A stretch of DNA of 64,000 bases from Parashewanella hymeniacidonis (GTDB lineage Bacteria > Pseudomonadota > Gammaproteobacteria > Enterobacterales > Shewanellaceae). This document shows positions 18,399-27,673 of this stretch, piece by piece; the first letter of the stretch is position 1; the number at the start of each line of letters is the position of its first letter. Location of the stretch: positions 1 through 64,000 of the forward strand of contig NZ_JAFEUN010000002.1 in the NCBI RefSeq assembly GCF_016900895.1. The letters are read 5' to 3'. The translations under genes and the position numbers were made by a program. The notes beneath the pieces were generated by a model that was given only the letters and a program-made list of their open reading frames with translations, did not search any database and had not been told where the DNA came from.

Positions 18399-18827
18399 TT
18401 AGTCACCGTGATTACATTCTTCACCAGTGCTGTGACCATAGAGATATAAACTGTGGTTGGTCAGTTTGATATTGTGTTTTTCTGCAATTTCGATTTGACG
18501 CCTTTCAATGACATCATCAGTGAATTCGATAACTTTACCGCAGCTTAGGCAAACTAAGTGATCGTGGTGATGTTGCGTTGAAAGCTCAAATACAGCTTTA
18601 CCACTTTCAAAATGATGTCTTGTAACAATGCCTGCATCATCGAATTGGTTTAATACCCTGTAAACAGTTGCTAAACCGATTTCTTCGCCGATTTCTAGTA
18701 AACGTTTGTATAAGTCTTCTGCACTGATATGTTGGCATTCAGGTTCTTGCATCAACTCTAGGATTTTGACTCGTGGTAGAGTGACTTTTAAGCCGGCTTT
18801 TTTTAGTGCTTGATTTCCATCTGTCAT
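18399..18827 (-). CDS. fur: Ferric uptake regulator
   Basis: A 142-aa iron-responsive repressor. The N-terminal winged helix (ALKKAGLKVTLPRVKILELMQ, and the recognition helix GLATVYRVLNQFDDAGIV) is followed by the metal-binding dimerisation domain with HHFESGKAVFEL, HHHDHLVCLSCGKVIEF and a C-terminal HS...EECNHGD. The CxxC pair (CLSC) and His-rich motif are those of true Fur rather than Zur or PerR. Length and start are normal. No classical 19-bp Fur box could be picked out upstream by eye, so autoregulation is not shown. Confidence 0.95.
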   Translation of the reverse strand: MTDGNQALKKAGLKVTLPRVKILELMQEPECQHISAEDLYKRLLEIGEEIGLATVYRVLNQFDDAGIVTRHHFESGKAVFELSTQHHHDHLVCLSCGKVIEFTDDVIERRQIEIAEKHNIKLTNHSLYLYGHSTGEECNHGD

Positions 18828-19111
18828 CGCTAATCTCTTGATTGCAGAACCTTACGGTTCATCCATGGTAAAAAAATTATTATAAAGACAGAATATTAAA
18901 ACATAAACCTTTAAAGTAACTTTGTTAAGTAAAAACAGTTGTTTTTTTGAACAAAACTGATAATTTGACTACTAATTCAACGGATTAAGCATACTTTATA
19001 TGAGGTTTTTTGTCATATTAACAACATGATAGTATGCAAAAGTTAGAGCCATTAAGCGTTAAGGATAACAACATATTTCACCAAGGTTGTACGGTGATAA
19101 GAAGGAACGCC

Positions 19112-19840
19112 ATGAAAAATTACCGCAATGCCAATATCGTAGTACTCACTGGTGCCGGTATATCTGCTGCATCAGGCTTAAAGACATTTCGCTCACAAGA
19201 AGGCTTATGGGAGCAACATGCTGTCGAAGAAGTTGCAACACCAGAAGCTTACGATCGAAACCCAGAGTTAGTCGAAGCCTTTTATAATGAAAGGCGGGCT
19301 CAGCTCGATTATTCAAATACAGAACCTAATGCTGCTCATTTTGCTATCGCTCAACTAGAGCAACAGCATGAAGGGCGTTTGTTCCTCATTACTCAGAATG
19401 TTGATGATCTTCATGAGCGTGCCGGGCACAAGCAAGTACTCCACATGCACGGTGAATTGAGAAAAGCTCGCTGTCCTGCCACACATCAAAGTTTTTATAT
19501 GCAAGGCGATTTTTCCGCTGAAAATAAATGTCATTGCTGTGTTCCTGGGAATCGTTTAAGACCACATATTGTATGGTTTGGCGAGATGCCACTCGGAATG
19601 GGACATATTGAACGAGCATTAACTGAATGCGATGTGTTTATTGCGATTGGCACATCTGGAACCGTCTATCCTGCGGCTGGTTTTGTTCGATTAGCTAAAG
19701 CATTTGGCGCAAAAACAATCGATGTAAACCTTAATCCATGCTATTCAGGGGCTTTTGACAAACAATATGAAGGTTGTGCCACTGAATCTGTTCCCAAATT
19801 AGTTGAACAGATTCTGAGTGAGCAAGAAGAGTTCGCTTAA
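19112..19840 (+). CDS. cobB: NAD-dependent protein deacylase (sirtuin)
   Basis: A 242-aa class III (SIRT5-like) sirtuin that removes acetyl and succinyl groups from lysines using NAD. Motifs are VLTGAGISAASGLKTFRS, TQNVDDLHERAGH, catalytic His113 in HMHGEL, RPHIVWFGEMP and GTSGTVYPAAGF. Tyr58 and Arg61 in AFYNERR match the desuccinylase-specific pair. Cys121, Cys140 and the CC at 142-143 are zinc ligands. I choose ATG at 19112 because AGGA lies 5-6 nt upstream; an in-frame ATG at 19034 would add 26 residues, reminiscent of the long CobB isoform of E. coli. The stop overlaps the convergent bioA stop by 4 nt. Confidence 0.93.
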   Translation: MKNYRNANIVVLTGAGISAASGLKTFRSQEGLWEQHAVEEVATPEAYDRNPELVEAFYNERRAQLDYSNTEPNAAHFAIAQLEQQHEGRLFLITQNVDDLHERAGHKQVLHMHGELRKARCPATHQSFYMQGDFSAENKCHCCVPGNRLRPHIVWFGEMPLGMGHIERALTECDVFIAIGTSGTVYPAAGFVRLAKAFGAKTIDVNLNPCYSGAFDKQYEGCATESVPKLVEQILSEQEEFA

Positions 19841-21183
19841 CCGTGACTTAAAAAAGTAGATTCGGTTTGATTTTCTGATTGATTTAAAAACTTCGCCACA
19901 GATTTCATCGCAGTAGTGAGCTTAGTAAGCTGCTGTGATGAAATACTATAAGGTGGCATAATATAAATTACATGACCAAACACCCTAATCCACACGCCTT
20001 GTTCAGTAAACAATGGCTGTAACTGAGCAGCATTTAGCGAGCGGTCAATTTCGATAACAGCAACGGCTCCAAGTACTCTGACGTCGTTCACTGCGTCTAG
20101 TTTTTCAATTCCTTTAAGCTCTTGCTGCATTTGCATCTCAATAGCAGGAATTTGCTGTTGCCAATCATTTTTTGCAATGAGCTCTAAGCTAGCATTTGCT
20201 GCGGCGCAGGCCAAAGGGTTACCCATAAACGTCGGCCCGTGCATGAATACGCCAGCGGGGGAATCTGAAATACCTTGCGCAACATTATCGCTACACATTG
20301 TGGCAGCTAAGCTAATGTAACCACCTGTTAACGCTTTGCCTATGCACATTAAGTCTGGTGCAATATCGGCAAACTCGTAAGCGAACAATTTCCCAAGGCG
20401 TCCAAAACCTGTCGCTATTTCATCAAGAATTAACAGAATATTGAATTCATCGCACAATACACGAACACCTTTTAAGTACTCGGGACTATAAAAATACATG
20501 CCCCCAGCGCCTTGCATAATTGGTTCAATAATAAACGCAGCAAGTTGGTGATGATGTGTTTCAAAAGTTGCTCTCAAATTTGCTAAATCTGATTCAACAT
20601 TTGAATCATCAAATGCAGAGGTCGGAGAAGGCGCAAAAACTTGTTTAACCACGGATGTACCAAACATCGTGTGCATACCATTATCTGGATCACACACACT
20701 CATAGCTGCAAATGTATCTCCGTGATACCCACGCTTAATTGTGGCAATCTTTTGTTTGTTTGGGTTGTTTTTGCCTTGCCAGTATTGCAATGCCATTTTC
20801 ATAGCCACTTCTACAGCAATAGAACCTGAGTCGGCGAGGAAGACCTTTGTCAGTTCTGGGCAGGTTATTTTTACAAGTTTTTTGGCGAGTTCTATAGCGG
20901 GTTCGTGAGTAATGCCACCAAACATAACATGAGGAAGCTGGTGAAGTTGCTTTTCAATTGCAGAGATTAAAACTGGGTGATTGTAACCATGAACACATGA
21001 CCACCACGAGCTTGTTCCATCAACAAGGCGCTTTCCATCTTCAGTAATGAGTTCACATCCATCGGCAGACTTTATTCCTATCATCGGGAAAGGGTGTGTC
21101 ATTGAAGTGTAAGGATGCCAGATGTGCTGTTCATCGAACGCATAATCTAAACTATCTTCTTGCAATGCTTTACTTATGCTCAT
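19837..21183 (-). CDS. bioA: Adenosylmethionine-8-amino-7-oxononanoate aminotransferase
   Basis: PLP-dependent class III aminotransferase (448 aa) converting KAPA to DAPA with SAM as amino donor. IWHPYTSM at the N-terminus, DGTSSWWSCVHGYNHP, GYHGDTFAAMSVCD, LILDEIATGFGR (Asp254) and the PLP lysine in IGKALTGG (Lys283) are all present. It is transcribed divergently from bioBFCD across a 98-bp gap containing a BirA-type operator. It is convergent with cobB, with the 3' ends overlapping by 4 nt. Confidence 0.97.
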   Translation of the reverse strand: MSISKALQEDSLDYAFDEQHIWHPYTSMTHPFPMIGIKSADGCELITEDGKRLVDGTSSWWSCVHGYNHPVLISAIEKQLHQLPHVMFGGITHEPAIELAKKLVKITCPELTKVFLADSGSIAVEVAMKMALQYWQGKNNPNKQKIATIKRGYHGDTFAAMSVCDPDNGMHTMFGTSVVKQVFAPSPTSAFDDSNVESDLANLRATFETHHHQLAAFIIEPIMQGAGGMYFYSPEYLKGVRVLCDEFNILLILDEIATGFGRLGKLFAYEFADIAPDLMCIGKALTGGYISLAATMCSDNVAQGISDSPAGVFMHGPTFMGNPLACAAANASLELIAKNDWQQQIPAIEMQMQQELKGIEKLDAVNDVRVLGAVAVIEIDRSLNAAQLQPLFTEQGVWIRVFGHVIYIMPPYSISSQQLTKLTTAMKSVAKFLNQSENQTESTFLSHG

Positions 21184-21194
21184 ATTTTAATCAC

Positions 21195-21227
21195 CTGTAA
21201 AACTAATAAACTGGTTGGCGTTGACAG
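21195..21227. promoter_or_regulatory. BirA operator between bioA and bioB
   Basis: A dyad CTGTAAAAC-N15-CGTTGACAG matches the BirA consensus TTGTAAACC-N14/16-GGTTTACAA in both spacing and most positions. It lies in the middle of the divergent bioA/bioB spacer and overlaps the bioB -35 element, so biotinyl-AMP-bound BirA should repress both directions. Confidence 0.75.
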
Positions 21228-21248
21228 TGCTCTGTGTGTGGCTATCCT
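21221..21248 (+). promoter_or_regulatory. Probable bioBFCD promoter
   Basis: A perfect TTGACA (21221-21226), a 16-nt spacer and TATCCT (21243-21248) sit about 33 nt before the bioB start codon. The -35 hexamer lies in the right half of the BirA-type dyad, which explains repression by occlusion. Confidence 0.55.
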
Positions 21249-21281
21249 AGCCAAAGTTTTATTGAAATTAAAGGATAAATT

Positions 21282-22334
21282 ATGTCGCAGCTCCAATGCC
21301 GTAACGACTGGACAAAGTCTGAAATTGAGGCGTTATTCGAGCTTCCTATGAATGACCTGCTTTTTAAAGCTCATACGATTCATAGAGAACATTTTGATCC
21401 AAATGAAGTTCAAATCAGTCGCCTGTTATCGATCAAAACAGGTGCTTGCCCTGAAGATTGTAAGTACTGCCCACAAAGTGCACGTTACGATACTGGCCTA
21501 GAAAAAGAACGTTTGCTTGCAATGGAAACCGTTTTAACCGAAGCGAAAAGTGCTCAATCGGCGGGTGCAACGCGCTTTTGTATGGGTGCCGCTTGGCGTA
21601 ACCCAAAGGAGCGTGATATGCCTTATCTGACCAAAATGGTCAGAGAGGTTAAATCAATGGGCATGGAAACATGCATGACTTTAGGTATGCTGTCGCCAGA
21701 TCAAGCCAGTGAACTTGCGGATGCAGGCTTAGATTATTACAATCACAATCTTGATACTTCACCAGAATATTATGGTGACGTTATTACCACTCGTACATAC
21801 CAAAACCGTATTGATACCTTAAGCAATGTTCGTGCATCAGGTATGAAAGTCTGCTCTGGTGGTATTGTGGGGATGGGTGAAGAGGCCAAAGACAGAGCAG
21901 GATTACTGCATCAACTGGCTAATTTAGAGAAACACCCAGAATCTGTACCCATCAATATGTTGGTAAAAGTGGCCGGTACACCATTTGAGAAAATCGATGA
22001 CTTAGACCCAATTGAATTTGTCCGCACCATTGCAGTTGCTCGCATCATCATGCCGAAATCTCGTGTTCGTTTATCAGCAGGTCGTGAAAACATGACTGAC
22101 GAACTGCAAGCTATGTGTTTCTTTGCTGGTGCAAATTCGATCTTCTATGGTTGTAAATTGTTGACTACGCCAAACCCTGAAGAAAATGATGATATGAGTT
22201 TATTCAGACGTTTAGGTCTAAAACCTGAGCAAGGTGTTGCGGCTAAAATTGAACAAGAATCGAAAATGATCGATAAAGCATCGGCTCAACACAGCAAAGC
22301 AACTTCACAGTTTTACGATGCGAGTGCGTTGTAA
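21282..22334 (+). CDS. bioB: Biotin synthase
   Basis: Radical SAM enzyme (350 aa) inserting sulfur into dethiobiotin. The radical cluster motif is CPEDCKYC (Cys56, Cys60, Cys63). The family motifs [34 protein letters not shown] and RLSAGRENM follow, including the Arg of the 2Fe-2S site in VRLSAGR. The ATG at 21282 has AAGGA 7-8 nt upstream. First gene of the rightward bio operon, followed after 3 nt by bioF. Confidence 0.97.
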   Translation: MSQLQCRNDWTKSEIEALFELPMNDLLFKAHTIHREHFDPNEVQISRLLSIKTGACPEDCKYCPQSARYDTGLEKERLLAMETVLTEAKSAQSAGATRFCMGAAWRNPKERDMPYLTKMVREVKSMGMETCMTLGMLSPDQASELADAGLDYYNHNLDTSPEYYGDVITTRTYQNRIDTLSNVRASGMKVCSGGIVGMGEEAKDRAGLLHQLANLEKHPESVPINMLVKVAGTPFEKIDDLDPIEFVRTIAVARIIMPKSRVRLSAGRENMTDELQAMCFFAGANSIFYGCKLLTTPNPEENDDMSLFRRLGLKPEQGVAAKIEQESKMIDKASAQHSKATSQFYDASAL

Positions 22335-22337
22335 TTT

Positions 22338-23525
22338 ATGCCTCAATTGTTGCACAACAAAATTGAGAGTAAGCTTGCATCTTTAGCTGAACAATCTTTG
22401 CTCAGACAGCGTAACGTTGTTGAGTGTAGCCAGCAAAGCTCTGATGGCACCATTACTGTTGATAACAAGCGATACATCAATTTCAGCAGTAATGATTATC
22501 TAGGATTAGCGTCTCACTATAATGAAGCCGAAGCATTGGGTTCTGCTTCGCATACGCTTGCTGTTGGAAGTGGTGCGTCCCCAATTGTCACTGGATATCA
22601 AGATATTCATAGGGAACTTGAACAAGAGCTTTGTAAGGTAACAGGGCATGAAGCCGCTATTTTATTTAGCTCTGGCTTTAGTGCAAATCATGGTTTGATT
22701 ACGGGGCTTCTGGATGAGAATGATTATGTTATCGCAGATAAACTCGTCCACGCTTCAATCATTGATGGGTTACGTCACTCTGCTGTCCGTTTTAAGCGGT
22801 TTGTTCACAACCATATCGCCCAGGTTGAAAAATGGCTCAGTGCTTCTGAAGTAACTGCATTGATCACAGAATCTGTTTTTAGTATGGACGGAGATAAAGC
22901 ACCGCTTAGTAAACTATCCGAACTTTGTAACAAATATGACGTTGCTTTGATAGTTGATGATGCTCATGGGTTTGGTGTGCTGAATCAAAATTCTGCGGTG
23001 ACTTCAAAAATAGCAAACGTGCAAATAGTGACTTTTGGTAAAGCTTTGGGTTGCCAAGGTGCTGCGGTTTTAGGTTCTCAGATGCTTATCGATTATTTAG
23101 TTAATCATTCAAGAGATTATATTTACTCAACAGGGTTATCGCCATTAAATGCGGCAATTGCACTAGCCGCAGTAAAAAAAGTATGTACTGATACGCAGCT
23201 CAATAATAAACTTCAAAACAATATTAAACAGTTCAGAGAACTAGCGAAAAGTAGAGGTATTCAGTTAATGGATTCAGAAACACCTATTCAAGGTGTTGTA
23301 ATTGGTGATCCTAAATCTACTTTGCAAGTTGCCGACGAACTGAAATCGCATGGTGTTTGGTGCGGTGCAATTAGAACACCTACCGTACCAAAAGGAACGG
23401 ATAGACTGAGAATTACGATTACGGCTTCCCATAGTCAGTTGCAAATAGAGTCCTGTGTTACTGCTCTTTCAAATGTCTTAGAACAACTCAATTTATGTAA
23501 ATCTGGAGGTCATTATGCTGGCTGA
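22338..23525 (+). CDS. bioF: 8-amino-7-oxononanoate synthase
   Basis: PLP enzyme of the alpha-oxoamine synthase family (395 aa) joining pimeloyl-ACP and alanine. FSSNDYLGLASH, VGSGASPIVTGYQDIHRELE, DDAHGFGVL and PLP lysine Lys235 in FGKALG are intact, as is STGLSPLNAAIALAA. It follows bioB by 3 nt. Its last codons overlap the bioC start by 11 nt, and the bioC ribosome-binding site GGAGGT lies inside the bioF reading frame. Confidence 0.96.
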   Translation: MPQLLHNKIESKLASLAEQSLLRQRNVVECSQQSSDGTITVDNKRYINFSSNDYLGLASHYNEAEALGSASHTLAVGSGASPIVTGYQDIHRELEQELCKVTGHEAAILFSSGFSANHGLITGLLDENDYVIADKLVHASIIDGLRHSAVRFKRFVHNHIAQVEKWLSASEVTALITESVFSMDGDKAPLSKLSELCNKYDVALIVDDAHGFGVLNQNSAVTSKIANVQIVTFGKALGCQGAAVLGSQMLIDYLVNHSRDYIYSTGLSPLNAAIALAAVKKVCTDTQLNNKLQNNIKQFRELAKSRGIQLMDSETPIQGVVIGDPKSTLQVADELKSHGVWCGAIRTPTVPKGTDRLRITITASHSQLQIESCVTALSNVLEQLNLCKSGGHYAG

Positions 23526-24300
23526 AAGGTGTCTACAGCAAATTAAAGTGTTTAATCGAGACACGAATGTAATTGGCGATACTTTCTCTAAAGCATCCAA
23601 ACATTACCGAAAATACAGTGAGCTGCAGGATCGATGTTCTAATAAGCTTAAAAATGCCATTGAGCTCTCTGGTCAGATCTTGGATCTTGGTGCTGGCCCA
23701 GGTACTCATTACAACACTGCTGCAAAAAATGTCGTGTGTGTAGATATTGCACTAGGTATGCTCAAAGAATTACAGACAAATTTTCCTGACTATAAAGCGA
23801 TAAATGGCGACGCAGCTAAATTACCTTTGCAGGGTGAAAGCGTTGACTCCGTGATTTCCAATTTAGCGTTGCAATGGTGTGATGATTTTTCTGCCGTGAC
23901 TGCTGAGCTTCATCGCATACTTAAACCCGAAGGTGAAGTAGCCATATCACTGGTAGCCGCTAATAGTTTGCCTGAGTTATCTAAACTTGGTCTGAAGGCT
24001 AATCAATTTAATACGGTTAGTGAGTTTCAGGCCGCTTTTGAAAATAACTTCTGGAGCGAGCTTGAGTGCCAAGTTCGTCGTGAGATTATTTATTTTGATG
24101 ACTTAAAGTCGTTATTGTATTCAATCAAAGGTGTTGGCGCTTCAGCCATTAAAGCTGTAGAACAGAACCATCAAAATCAATCTTTAAAAGGTAAAAAACA
24201 CTGGTTCCGGCTTGTTGAACAAGCTGAACTTTTAAGAACCGATAAAGGTTTACCTTTGACCTATAACATTGTCCAAATTAAAGCCAAAAAACTGGGGTAG
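23515..24300 (+). CDS. bioC: Malonyl-ACP O-methyltransferase
   Basis: SAM-dependent methyltransferase (261 aa) that methylates malonyl-ACP to start pimelate synthesis. The SAM-binding motif I is ILDLGAGPGTHY at about residues 56-67. VVCVDIALGM supplies the acidic ribose ligand, and DSVISNLALQWCDDF is the conserved BioC post-motif II. KGVGASAI later in the chain is also typical. The ATG at 23515 has GGAGGT 6-7 nt upstream. Operon member between bioF and bioD. Confidence 0.93.
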   Translation: MLAERCLQQIKVFNRDTNVIGDTFSKASKHYRKYSELQDRCSNKLKNAIELSGQILDLGAGPGTHYNTAAKNVVCVDIALGMLKELQTNFPDYKAINGDAAKLPLQGESVDSVISNLALQWCDDFSAVTAELHRILKPEGEVAISLVAANSLPELSKLGLKANQFNTVSEFQAAFENNFWSELECQVRREIIYFDDLKSLLYSIKGVGASAIKAVEQNHQNQSLKGKKHWFRLVEQAELLRTDKGLPLTYNIVQIKAKKLG

Positions 24301-24302
24301 CT

Positions 24303-25046
24303 ATGTCTCTTACTGCAATGTCTAGTATCAAAACCTTTCAACCTAAACATTATTTCGTGTCAGGGACTGATACGGATAGCGGTAAAACCTTTGTGAGCTC
24401 AGCCCTTTTAGCTGCGGTTGCTGAACATTATCAGGCAATTGGTGAGGCTAAAACGGTTATCGGTTTCAAACCTATTGCCTCAGGATGTGTGCAGACAGAG
24501 CAAGGTTTAAGAAACAGTGATGCGTTATCTTTGATGGCTCATTCAACGAAAGAATTGCCGTATTCAGTTGTAAACCCAATTAGTTTTTTGCCAGCTATAG
24601 CCCCCCATATTGCTGCAAAACAAGTTGGTTTTGAACTATCGAAAAACGTCGTGAAGCAGTATATCAACCAAGATATGTTGAAATATGCTGATTTTACTTT
24701 AGTTGAAGGTGCTGGTGGCTGGCGTTTACCTTTAAATGACACTGAGTTTTTATCAGATGTTATTTCTGAACTGGAATGGCCAGTAATTTTGGTTGTTGGA
24801 ATGAAATTAGGCTGTTTAAACCATGCAATGCTCACACAAGAAGCAATTATTAATGATGGGTTAAAGATTGCTGGTTGGGTGGCGAATGGTGTTGACGAAA
24901 ATATGGATGTTCAAAGTGAAAACCTTGAAAGCCTGAAATTAATGATGAAGTCTCCGTTTTTAGGGTTTGTTCCACATTTAAAAAGTTCGGCGGCTAAAAC
25001 TGCCGCCGATTATCTAGATATAAAAGTCTTATTACAACAGATGTGA
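24303..25046 (+). CDS. bioD: Dethiobiotin synthetase
   Basis: ATP-dependent carboxylase (247 aa) closing the ureido ring of dethiobiotin. The P-loop variant [16 protein letters not shown] is at about residues 21-36. KPIASGC and [11 protein letters not shown] are the DAPA/ATP-site motifs. It begins 2 nt after the bioC stop and is the last bio gene. Its 3' end overlaps the convergent pepE gene by 15 nt, and no terminator was seen between them. Confidence 0.95.
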   Translation: MSLTAMSSIKTFQPKHYFVSGTDTDSGKTFVSSALLAAVAEHYQAIGEAKTVIGFKPIASGCVQTEQGLRNSDALSLMAHSTKELPYSVVNPISFLPAIAPHIAAKQVGFELSKNVVKQYINQDMLKYADFTLVEGAGGWRLPLNDTEFLSDVISELEWPVILVVGMKLGCLNHAMLTQEAIINDGLKIAGWVANGVDENMDVQSENLESLKLMMKSPFLGFVPHLKSSAAKTAADYLDIKVLLQQM

Positions 25047-25739
25047 CAAATCGCTATTCATTGGAATGGTGATTTCTTGTTGAGTGCCACTGAATAAGAA
25101 TGCTTCCTTCTCTCCAACTAATGTAAGTTTATCTCCCTGACGAAGTAGTGCTGATCCTTCTTGGATCCCTACAACAGGAGTTTCAGGGTCAACCTTGGTA
25201 AATTCGAGTAATCTTTGAGCTCTGGTTTCTCCATTATGACCTGGAGCTTGGTAATTAGTGTAATGCGGGTTTAGCTGGAATGGCAGAATCCCTAACGCAG
25301 CAAAAGAAGGAGGTTCGATAATTGGCATATCATTAGTTGTTCGAATACTTTTACCAGTAATGTTAGAACCCGCACTCCAGCCAATGTAAAGCATGCCGTC
25401 ATTAACTCGCTCTTTTAAAAGAGAAACTAAGTCATATTTGTAAAGCTCATGCAATAGGTGGAAAGTATTGCCGCCGCCAATCATTACACCTTCAGCCTCG
25501 ATTAAGGCTTTTTTAGGGTCTTTGTGTTGATGAATGCTGGTGATCTCAATATTCAGGTCAGAGAGAGCAGCAGCAACAATTTCAAGGTATTTATCGTAAC
25601 TAAAACTGACACCGGCAAAAGGGATGAAGACCCATTTCTTAGCGGTCTTGGTAAATGGTTTAATGAGCGGCAATGCGTGGCTGAGGTATGGAGTTGAACC
25701 TTCACGCGAGCTGCTAAGAAGTAGAGCATTGATTGACAT
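25032..25739 (-). CDS. pepE: Peptidase E (alpha-aspartyl dipeptidase)
   Basis: Cytoplasmic serine dipeptidase of family S51 that cleaves Asp-X dipeptides; 235 aa. The nucleophile is Ser122 in [10 protein letters not shown], followed by IRTTNDMPI. The GGGNTFHLL motif is near residue 88, and [17 protein letters not shown] contains the expected histidine. I start at the ATG at 25739 ([16 protein letters not shown] upstream); a TTG-initiated extension to 25778 adds 13 non-family residues. It is convergent with bioD and overlaps its 3' end by 15 nt. Confidence 0.93.
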   Translation of the reverse strand: MSINALLLSSSREGSTPYLSHALPLIKPFTKTAKKWVFIPFAGVSFSYDKYLEIVAAALSDLNIEITSIHQHKDPKKALIEAEGVMIGGGNTFHLLHELYKYDLVSLLKERVNDGMLYIGWSAGSNITGKSIRTTNDMPIIEPPSFAALGILPFQLNPHYTNYQAPGHNGETRAQRLLEFTKVDPETPVVGIQEGSALLRQGDKLTLVGEKEAFLFSGTQQEITIPMNSDLSHLL

Positions 25740-25948
25740 TTGATTTTCCAATATTTTTAATTGAATCCAGTGTATCAAAGCTTGTTGAAAACGGAATAGC
25801 GTAATATCGCAATTTTGTTGTAGTGACTGGTGGTTATTTAAACCATCAGTAAGGTATTTGCTGGTTTACCCTTGAAATCTCAAAAAACAGACATATTATG
25901 TCTTCTTAGATATGTGAATTTGACACGGTTTTGCTTTAGGAGTACCCG

Positions 25949-26812
25949 ATGAAGCGTGTGTTTTTGTTAATAGCAACCAATATTGCTGTACTGTTAGTTG
26001 CATCGTTAATTATGTCGATTTTAGGTGTTAACCCATCGACAATGAGCGGTTTGTTAGTGTTTGCGGCCTTGATTGGATTTGGTGGTTCATTCGTGAGCTT
26101 AAAAATTTCAAAATGGATGGCAAAAAAAACAATGGGTTGTGAAGTAATTACTAACCCGAGAGATAGTGATGAAAAATGGTTAGTGGAAACGGTTGCTCGT
26201 CAGGCAGAGCAAGCTGGTATTAAAATGCCAGAAGTTGCTGTTTATCATTCTCCTGAATTAAATGCTTTTGCAACTGGACCGAGTAAGAATAATTCACTTG
26301 TTGCGGTAAGCACAGGCCTTTTACATGGTATGAGTCGTGATGAAGTTGAAGCCGTTTTAGCTCATGAAGTGAGTCATGTTGCCAATGGTGATATGGTCAC
26401 ATTAACGCTTATTCAGGGTGTAGTGAATACCTTTGTTATCTTTGCGGCACGCGCAATTGCAAGAGCAATTGATACATTTGTATCAAGCAATGATGAAGAG
26501 GGCGAAGGTATGGGCGTGTTTGCCTACATGGCTGTCGTATTTGTTCTGGATATGATTCTTGGTATTTTAGCCTCGACTATTGTTCATTACTTTTCACGTA
26601 TTCGCGAATACCGTGCGGATGCAGGTGCAGCCAAACTGGTTGGTGCAAACAAAATGATCGCAGCATTAGAGCGTTTACGTCAAGGACCTGAAAGTAATGC
26701 AATGCCAGCACAAATGTCAGCTCTTGGTATTAATGGTAAGCGCTCAGCCGCTGAGTTCTTCATGAGTCACCCACCACTTGAAAAGCGTATTGAAGCGTTG
26801 AGAAATCAATAA
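25949..26812 (+). CDS. htpX: HtpX membrane zinc protease
   Basis: M48 metalloprotease (287 aa) of the inner membrane involved in quality control of membrane proteins. Two N-terminal membrane segments (about 4-26 and 31-53) precede the catalytic domain, with HEVSH at 139-143 as zinc site. Two further hydrophobic segments follow ([38 protein letters not shown]). [12 protein letters not shown] holds the third zinc ligand. An AGGAG-type ribosome-binding site precedes the ATG. Monocistronic, with its own terminator. Confidence 0.96.
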   Translation: MKRVFLLIATNIAVLLVASLIMSILGVNPSTMSGLLVFAALIGFGGSFVSLKISKWMAKKTMGCEVITNPRDSDEKWLVETVARQAEQAGIKMPEVAVYHSPELNAFATGPSKNNSLVAVSTGLLHGMSRDEVEAVLAHEVSHVANGDMVTLTLIQGVVNTFVIFAARAIARAIDTFVSSNDEEGEGMGVFAYMAVVFVLDMILGILASTIVHYFSRIREYRADAGAAKLVGANKMIAALERLRQGPESNAMPAQMSALGINGKRSAAEFFMSHPPLEKRIEALRNQ

Positions 26813-26839
26813 GTAGTACCTTTCAAAACACATGAAATT

Positions 26840-26866
26840 AAGCCTGCTGATATAGCGGGCTTTTTA
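26840..26866 (+). terminator. Terminator of htpX
   Basis: AGCCTGC-TGATATA-GCGGGCT hairpin (one G-T pair) followed by TTTTA, about 30 nt after the htpX stop. Confidence 0.8.
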
Positions 26867-26968
26867 GTGGGTAGACTAACTGTGGGGTAAGTTATATAGA
26901 ACTAAAAGCAATGAACTCACCGATTAAGTATCTTTAAATAGAAGAAAATTAACTAGGAGGAGTCTCAA

Positions 26969-27602
26969 ATGTCTTCTATCCCAATTTATACAACAAAACC
27001 TCTACCAAGTGCGATTTATGTCAATGACCCTAATCTCGTAAAAAAATAATGCTGGCGCTCATATCGTAACCATTGACCAGCCCCGTATTGACTTTTCAAA
27101 TAAACAGTGAAACTTACTTGCGGGGTGGTACTTGTGTCACAAAACAATGGCAAGCTTGTAGTTATAAATGCCAATAAACGGGAGTTTGAGATTGTCAATA
27201 CCCCTCTGGTGAATGCTTACCTCATATCGATATGACAGTAATGGCCATGCTCAGTTTGGCAACCGCTCAGACATTTAAAGCATGGGTAAAACTGCAGACA
27301 ATAAAACTGGTGGTCACTACAAAAAAGATAAGGCCAGTTTTATGAATGAGTTAGATCAACTTCTAGGAAAGCAATCTAAAGTGATTACCGCAGGTACAAG
27401 TGGTACAAATATCGGTGATTTTAGTGATGTATAAAATGAAAACTCTGTATCGATGAATTCCAGTTCACCTGTTCATTTTTCTGCGAAACAACTTAAAACA
27501 ATGTTAAGCAACATGCAAACGCTTGCTAAAGAAGCTGATGCTGTTTTAAAAGCGATGAGTAAAAATAATCATGGTGTCTCACATTGTCTTGCTAAAGCAT
27601 AA
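26969..27602 (+). pseudogene. Decayed gene of unknown function with several frameshifts and stops
   Basis: An excellent ribosome-binding site (AGGAGGAG) precedes an ATG at 26969 that gives only 26 codons (MSSIPIYTTKPLPSAIYVND) before TAA. Coding-like sequence resumes in other frames: NAGAHIVTIDQPRIDFSNKQ, then CGVVLVSQNNGKLVVINANK, then DNKTGGHYKKDKASFMNEL. The last runs through one in-frame TAA to a C-terminal stretch containing SAKQLKTMLSNMQTLAKEAD and ending at 27602. At least two frameshifts and two nonsense codons are needed to join them, giving an ancestral protein near 200 aa. I do not recognise the family. Confidence 0.6.
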
Positions 27603-27620
27603 ATGGATGGCTTTTTTAAA

Positions 27621-27646
27621 CGAAAAAGCCCTCAATCAAGAGGGCT
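27621..27646 (-). terminator. Terminator of the CpdB-like lipoprotein gene
   Basis: Minus-strand hairpin AAGCCCTCT-TGAT-TGAGGGCTT followed by TTTCG, about 28 nt past the stop at 27674. The core is GCCCTC/GAGGGC. Confidence 0.8.
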
Positions 27647-27673
27647 TGGCAGGGTACGAGATTATTATTTTAT

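Noticed and set aside
19034..19111. Extended N-terminus of CobB
   Set aside because: In-frame, but the ATG at 19112 has the better ribosome-binding site. The long form is possible only as an isoform.
26969..27049. Genuine 26-residue peptide
   Set aside because: Although its ribosome-binding site is excellent, coding-like sequence continues in other frames downstream, so a broken larger gene is more likely.
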